NCBI GenBank assembly: GCA_029937205.1
Contig: JAPYQV010000075.1
Coordinates: 1-9,460, forward strand
Source: Alphaproteobacteria bacterium
GTDB lineage: Bacteria; Pseudomonadota; Alphaproteobacteria; UBA828
Length of the DNA: 9,460 bases
Reading direction: 5' to 3'
The first letter of the stretch is position 1, and every line of letters starts with the position of its first letter. Made by a program: the position numbers and the translations under genes. The notes beneath the pieces were generated by a model, which did no database searches, was not told the DNA's origin, and saw only the letters and a program-made list of their open reading frames with translations. Below are positions 7,481 through 9,460 of this stretch, piece by piece.

Positions 7481-9100
7481 GTGGCCGGTTACAGCCGCCT
7501 CATGGGTGCGGACGAAGAAGCAACGCTTCGTACCCTCGGCGCCTATCGCCAGATCATCGACGGATTGATTGCGGCGCACCGCGGCCGCGTTTTCGGTGGC
7601 GCCGGAGATAGCGTGATCGCCGAGTTTGCCAGCCCTGTCGCGGCCCTCCGCTCAGCCACCGAAATCCAACTGGAGATCGACAAGCGCAACCTCGACCTGC
7701 CGGAAGAGCGCCGTATGCGATTACGCATCGGCGTGAACCTCGGCGATGTGATGGTCGAGGGCTACAATTTGTTCGGCGATGACGTCAACGTGGCAGCGCG
7801 ATTGGAGAGCCTCGCCCGGCCGGGCGGGATTTGCATCTCCAGCGCGGTCCTCGAGCAGGTTCGTGACCGCCTCGAATTGGAGTTCGAGGACCTCGGCCAT
7901 CACGAGGTCAAGAACATCGCCCATCCGATCCACGTGCATCGCGTGGCACTTGCATTGGAGTTCCTGGAGACCTCGCCGTTCCGCGGCCTCGACGTGTTCG
8001 ACTACGGCCACGCCGATATCTTTCATGGCCGTGCGCAGGCCATCAAAACCACGCACGAACGCCTTCAAGAGCGGGCAGAGAGCGGGACGGCGTTCCTGCT
8101 GATCTACGGCATGAGCGGCTCGGGCAAGTCTTCCCTGATGCGCGCCGGTCTGCTGCAGGCGATCACCAAGCCCGGCAGCACCGCTGATGTGCGGCGCTTC
8201 TGCGTGTTCCGCCCGTCGAATGCCTCAACCCCGACGGCGGCTCTCGTTCAAGCGCTTGTCGGCGAACCGGCGCTGCCCGAGATGATGCAGGCGGCGGATG
8301 GCATCGCCGACCTGGAAAGGCTCTTCAAGGAGCGGCCAGAGGCGGCCATCACCGCCGTCGGCGAGACGCTACAAATTGCGGCAGGCAAGGAGGGCGTCCC
8401 GGCCATGCGTCTTGCTGTGGCCGTGGATCAACTGGAGGAGATGTTCACCAGCCAAGACACGAGCGCGGACGAGCGTGCCGGCTTTATCGCGCTCCTCGGT
8501 GCCCTTGCCAGGTGTGGCCAGGTCTGGGTTATCGCAACATTCCGCACCGACTTCCTGCACCATTGCGCTTCCGTTGCGGGATTGTCTCAACTGAAGGACG
8601 GGCTTGGCAGTTATGAGCTGCTGCCGCCGACAGCATCGGAATTTGCCCAAATCATCCACAATCCCGCCCGGACGGCCGGCTTGCGCTTCGAGCAGGATGC
8701 TCAGGAAGGTCACCTTGAGGATGTCCTTCAAGAAGCGGCAGCCAGCGATCCGGCTGCGCTGCCGCTGCTGGAGTTCGTGCTCGATGCCCTCTATGAGGCG
8801 GGCAAAGAGCGGCGCGTGCTGAGTTTCGCCGACTATCGCGCTCTCGGTGGTCTCGAGGGGGCCATCGCCGGGCGGGCGGATGAAATTGTCGGCGCTCTGC
8901 CGGATGAAATTCAAGATGCGCTGCCGACGGTCCTCCGAGCGCTTGTCACGGTCAGGCTGGCGGACGAGGCGCTTACCGGACGGCTCGCCGGCCCAGGCGG
9001 CGTTCGTCGACAGCCTCATCAAGGCGCGCTTGCTGGTCAGCGACACAGGCGGCGGCGGCACAGGCGGCGGTGGCGAAGCGGTGGTCCGCGTCACCCATGA
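7481..9100 (+). CDS. Class III adenylate/guanylate cyclase domain fused to an nSTAND1-type NTPase, probably frameshifted at both ends
   Basis: As an open frame this is 539 codons from a GTG. Residues 1-155 are a class III cyclase domain (VAGYSRLMGADEE, AGDSVIAEF, LRIGVNLGDV, GDDVNVAARLE, VKNIAHPIHVHRV). Metal Asp D43 and transition-state residues N103 and R107 are present, but the adenine-selecting Lys and Asp are G39 and N96. After the linker FRGLDVFDYGHADIFHGR (167-184) comes a STAND ATPase: Walker A GMSGSGKSS (210-218), Walker B LAVAVDQLEEMF (311-322), TFRTDF (353-358) and NPARTAGLRFE (394-404), the nSTAND1 pattern. The overall idea resembles soluble adenylyl cyclases that join cyclase and STAND modules: an ATP-switch sensor gating second-messenger output (inference). 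The GTG start would drop the first metal Asp. From about residue 495 the reading becomes an Arg/Gly-rich nonsense tail, while the family sequence resumes one base on. This is a disrupted gene or holds assembly errors. Confidence 0.8.
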   Translation: MAGYSRLMGADEEATLRTLGAYRQIIDGLIAAHRGRVFGGAGDSVIAEFASPVAALRSATEIQLEIDKRNLDLPEERRMRLRIGVNLGDVMVEGYNLFGDDVNVAARLESLARPGGICISSAVLEQVRDRLELEFEDLGHHEVKNIAHPIHVHRVALALEFLETSPFRGLDVFDYGHADIFHGRAQAIKTTHERLQERAESGTAFLLIYGMSGSGKSSLMRAGLLQAITKPGSTADVRRFCVFRPSNASTPTAALVQALVGEPALPEMMQAADGIADLERLFKERPEAAITAVGETLQIAAGKEGVPAMRLAVAVDQLEEMFTSQDTSADERAGFIALLGALARCGQVWVIATFRTDFLHHCASVAGLSQLKDGLGSYELLPPTASEFAQIIHNPARTAGLRFEQDAQEGHLEDVLQEAAASDPAALPLLEFVLDALYEAGKERRVLSFADYRALGGLEGAIAGRADEIVGALPDEIQDALPTVLRALVTVRLADEALTGRLAGPGGVRRQPHQGALAGQRHRRRRHRRRWRSGGPRHP

Positions 9101-9460
9101 GTCTCTGCTCACCCATTGGCCGCGCGCTCAGAAAATCATCGCCGCCGACCGCGAATTTCTCGAGGTCCGCGCGCGTGTCCAGGCGGACGCCCGGCGCTGG
9201 CTTCTGGAGGCGCGCAATGCCGAGCTGTTGCTGCCTCCGGGCAAGCGTCTTGCCGAAGCCGAGGACATGCTCGAGGCGCGGCGCTTGGAGCTTGAGGACA
9301 AGATCATCGAATATGTCGAGGCGTCGGGCGCGGCCGAGCGCGCCCGCGACGAGACCGAGCGGATCGCTGAGCGCGGACGGATCGAGGCCGAGGAGGCAGC
9401 GAAGCGGGAGCGGCTCATTCTGGAGGCGGCGGCTGCCCGGAATCTTGCGCGGCGCACCCG
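8973..9460 (+). pseudogene. Out-of-frame C-terminal continuation of the cyclase-nSTAND1 gene, runs off the window
   Basis: In the frame with codons starting at multiples of 3 (for example 8976 or 9000), 8973-9458 is open and reads LPDGSPAQAAFVDSLIKARL, LLVSD, a Gly-rich insert, then VVRVTHESLLTHWPRAQ and DREFLEVRARVQADARRW. This is the conserved end of nSTAND1 modules (normally ARLLV-x-V-HE-LL-HWPRL). From about 9300 it becomes a charged helical stretch (ERARDETERIAERGRIEAEE) that likely forms a coiled coil leading to a membrane helix or repeat domain beyond the edge. It has no start signal of its own. It belongs to the gene starting near 7481, displaced by one base around 8965-8980. Confidence 0.7.

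Noticed and set aside
9045..9075. GGC-rich run near 9050 as a functional repeat or regulatory element
   Set aside because: In the family frame it encodes a glycine-rich linker inside the nSTAND1 C-terminal part, so it is coding low complexity.

Overview
The window is GC-rich and gene-dense, with GTG starts, short intergenic gaps and codon use typical of an alphaproteobacterium (Rhodospirillales or Hyphomicrobiales style). This placement is inference from composition and gene families; there is no rRNA or tRNA to test it. I see no insertion sequence, integrase, CRISPR array or tRNA. It reads as a chromosomal accessory or metabolic region.

Left block (1-1682, minus strand): a 97-residue antibiotic-biosynthesis-monooxygenase (ABM) fold protein, then a PanB-like aldolase-family protein, then a GntR/FCD regulator that runs off the left edge. 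The PanB-like and GntR genes are 5 bases apart. A strong dyad (1321-1355) lies just in front of the PanB-like gene and overlaps its probable ribosome binding site. The PanB-like protein has lost two of the metal-site acidic residues of true PanB.

Middle block (1929-4496, plus strand): an amidohydrolase of the YtcJ type, followed 3 bases later by a COG0523/CobW GTPase. The ABM gene and the amidohydrolase are divergent and share a 246-base control region. Facing them on the minus strand (6429 to 4571) is a two-gene unit for an AmnB/AmnA-type class III extradiol dioxygenase. It comprises a catalytic beta subunit with all recognised active-site residues and a ligand-less alpha partner.

Right block: a 2-oxoglutarate/Fe(II) oxygenase of the prolyl-4-hydroxylase type (7292 to 6540, minus). 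Divergent from it is a class III nucleotide cyclase fused to an nSTAND1-type NTPase (from about 7481 to beyond the right edge). The cyclase-STAND gene is out of frame at two places: at its N-terminus, and near 8965-8980, where the original frame ends in nonsense at 9100 while the family sequence continues in the next frame to the window end.

Taken together, positions 1-6429 look like a small catabolic neighbourhood: ring-cleavage dioxygenase, hydrolase, C-C bond lyase/aldolase-like enzyme, ABM protein, metal chaperone and GntR/FCD regulator. The substrate cannot be named from sequence. The most original points are the metal-site-altered PanB homologue with its hairpin-covered start, and the broken cyclase-STAND gene with non-canonical purine-recognition residues.
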